Below are positions 63,016-64,000 of a stretch of DNA of 64,000 nucleotides, piece by piece. The first letter of the stretch is position 1. Each line of letters opens with the position of its first letter. Source of the stretch: Oligoflexia bacterium (GTDB lineage: Bacteria; Bdellovibrionota_B; Oligoflexia; Oligoflexales; JAGOVF01); NCBI GenBank assembly GCA_030432875.1, contig JAUILP010000001.1:140965-204964 (forward strand). Reading direction: 5' to 3'. The notes beneath the pieces are model-generated. The model was not told the origin of the DNA. It was given only the letters and a program-made list of their open reading frames with translations, and searched no databases. The position numbers were made by a program, and so were the translations under genes.

Positions 63016-63139
63016 AGACTCTTCGTTAAATTGGCGATAACTGTGTTGCTCGGCTAGGAAAAATACTCATTTACCCTAATGTAAACTCCGCTTTTCCCCC
63101 ATCCTCGCGCCTTGTTTTTCCCAATTTAACGTATTAGTA
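63016..63139. repeat. MITE/REP-like palindromic element, copy B
   Basis: Perfect 11-base arms CGTTAAATTGG (63024-63034) and CCAATTTAACG (63121-63131) flank a core ~85-90 percent identical by eye to copy A at 36.2 kb. A smaller inverted pair GGAAAA/TTTTCC and TTTAC/GTAAA lies inside. It sits between the unknown secreted protein gene and the metalloprotease gene. Confidence 0.75.
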
Positions 63140-63164
63140 CTAGCTCCTGTAACTTTTCTACCTT

Positions 63165-64000
63165 TCAGCGTGGCTCTAAGCTTTTTCGCCTCGGCACTAT
63201 TATTCCGATTAGCGGTAACATAAAAAGAAAGAGTGCTTCTCCCGGAACCTGCGTTGTTCCTCGGTCTGATTTTTTTGGCAAGATTATACCGCAACCTGCT
63301 AACCCCAAACGCTTTTTAACCTGAGATGATTTGCTCAATTTTTTGGGCTCATTTATGGTGCTGGTTGCTGGCACCTCACCTAGATTGGGTATGGCATTAT
63401 CACTGCCGTTATTTTGATTTATGATGAGTTGAGAAAGATCCGAGCAGTCATACTTGCTGGTAAATGTCGAGAAGCCGCGTCGATCAAAAGCCTCAAAAAT
63501 GGCACAGGTATGAGTGTCACCATAAGAGTCGCGATCAGCGAGGAGGAAAGCGACAAAAAAATCTTCAATAAATGCTGAGCCTGGGACAAGTTTTAAGGAA
63601 TTAAAAACGATTTGCGCTAAAGCTTTACGCTCAAAAAGTCCACTGGCATAAAGATCCCAAAGAGTCGCAGAAATAAGCTGTCCTTGAAAATGAGGTTGAT
63701 GTCCCCATGATTGGTACGTGCTGTCGCCAAACCTAACGGTATTGTTCCCTGAACGAAGGCAGGCACCCTGTTCGATACAAAACGGCGAATATAATGGGCA
63801 GATGGATTCTCCTAAACAACTATCACCGGTTCGAGCAAAAGTAAAAAAATCGGCAAGCCCTTCGTGCAAGGTGAGGGTTTCATAGTTAGACGTGTCGTTT
63901 AAATGCTCAAAAATGACATGATGGCTAAATTCATGTGATATGACATCTGCGTCCAAGGTCAAATTCTTTAGGACATACCCATTCCCCTCCCCTACAACAA
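63165..64000 (-). CDS. Zinc metalloprotease (HExxH), N-terminus outside the window
   Basis: The frame is open to the right edge, so the gene continues beyond 64000. Seen: VVGEGNGYVL and DADVISHEFSHHVIFEHL with the HEFSH zinc motif, and ETLTLHEGLADFF with a Glu that may be the third ligand. This matches thermolysin/fungalysin-type gluzincins. Two cysteine pairs lie near GDSCLGESICPLYSPFCIEQGAC. The C-terminus has a short hydrophobic helix (ALFLFMLPLIGIIV) followed by PRRKSLEPR, preceded by GLAGCG, like a sorting or anchor signal. Likely secreted. The N-terminal signal peptide and propeptide, if any, lie outside. Confidence 0.8.
   Translation of the reverse strand, partial: VVGEGNGYVLKNLTLDADVISHEFSHHVIFEHLNDTSNYETLTLHEGLADFFTFARTGDSCLGESICPLYSPFCIEQGACLRSGNNTVRFGDSTYQSWGHQPHFQGQLISATLWDLYASGLFERKALAQIVFNSLKLVPGSAFIEDFFVAFLLADRDSYGDTHTCAIFEAFDRRGFSTFTSKYDCSDLSQLIINQNNGSDNAIPNLGEVPATSTINEPKKLSKSSQVKKRLGLAGCGIILPKKSDRGTTQVPGEALFLFMLPLIGIIVPRRKSLEPR

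Noticed and set aside
63076..63294. 72-codon minus-strand frame overlapping the metalloprotease 3' end
   Set aside because: It lies in another frame of a clear gene and partly inside the palindromic element, so it is a shadow.

Overview
The window reads as chromosomal DNA of a moderately AT-rich Gram-negative bacterium. The envelope genes support this: a Pal lipoprotein, an outer-membrane barrel, an ADP-heptose-type glycosyltransferase, a DegP/HtrA protease and many lipoproteins. RNase Y-YmdB, a PF07399 Na+/H+ antiporter, ELWxxDGT repeats and three DUF4360 proteins together suggest a member of the former Deltaproteobacteria, perhaps Bdellovibrionota/Oligoflexia or a myxobacterial relative. 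That placement is inference; no rRNA gene is present to settle it.

Layout. 0.3-8.5 kb is a cell-wall block: small lipoprotein-dapA-dapB (diaminopimelate synthesis), a GT9 glycosyltransferase, ldcA-mpl (muropeptide recycling) and pal. 9-19 kb holds rny-ymdB, an outer-membrane barrel, an LtaS-like sulfatase, an antiporter, ddl, a HAD phosphatase and a GST. 19.7-22.5 kb has a secreted SH3/LRR protein converging on a secreted zinc peptidase. 22.8-25.8 kb is a minus-strand run smr-prmA-rsmE-membrane protein-tRNA-fMet with a terminator. 26-30.4 kb has a RdgC-like protein behind a DnaA-box cluster, YihY, and an OmpR-type two-component pair. 30.8-33.9 kb holds three DUF4360 secreted proteins. 34-41 kb has a c-type heme-motif protein, Hsp20, a phospholipase D-like protein and two secreted conserved proteins. 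41-48 kb has carAB, degP and a methylguanine methyltransferase.

The most unusual stretch is 48.15-52.13 kb. A tRNA-Ser(GGA) gene is followed 3.9 kb later by a perfect 33-bp copy of its anticodon/variable-arm segment. Between them lie a large repeat lipoprotein (four ~75-residue modules plus eight ELW blades), the remnant of an XRE regulator and a HigBA-like toxin-antitoxin pair. No integrase is visible, so this looks like a small or decayed tRNA-targeted element. 52.4-64 kb has a beta-propeller lipoprotein, rplM-rpsI, asnS, two family-4 glycosyltransferases, tRNA-Met(CAU), an unknown secreted protein and a zinc metalloprotease cut by the window's right edge.

Two diverged copies of a ~120-bp palindromic element with terminal inverted repeats sit 27 kb apart, at 36.2 and 63.0 kb. 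They are the best candidate here for an uncharacterised dispersed repeat family.

Together the genes cover peptidoglycan precursor synthesis and recycling (dapA, dapB, ddl, ldcA, mpl), envelope integrity (pal, degP), RNA turnover (rny) and translation (rplM, rpsI, asnS, prmA, rsmE, three tRNAs), with a large set of secreted proteins of unknown role.
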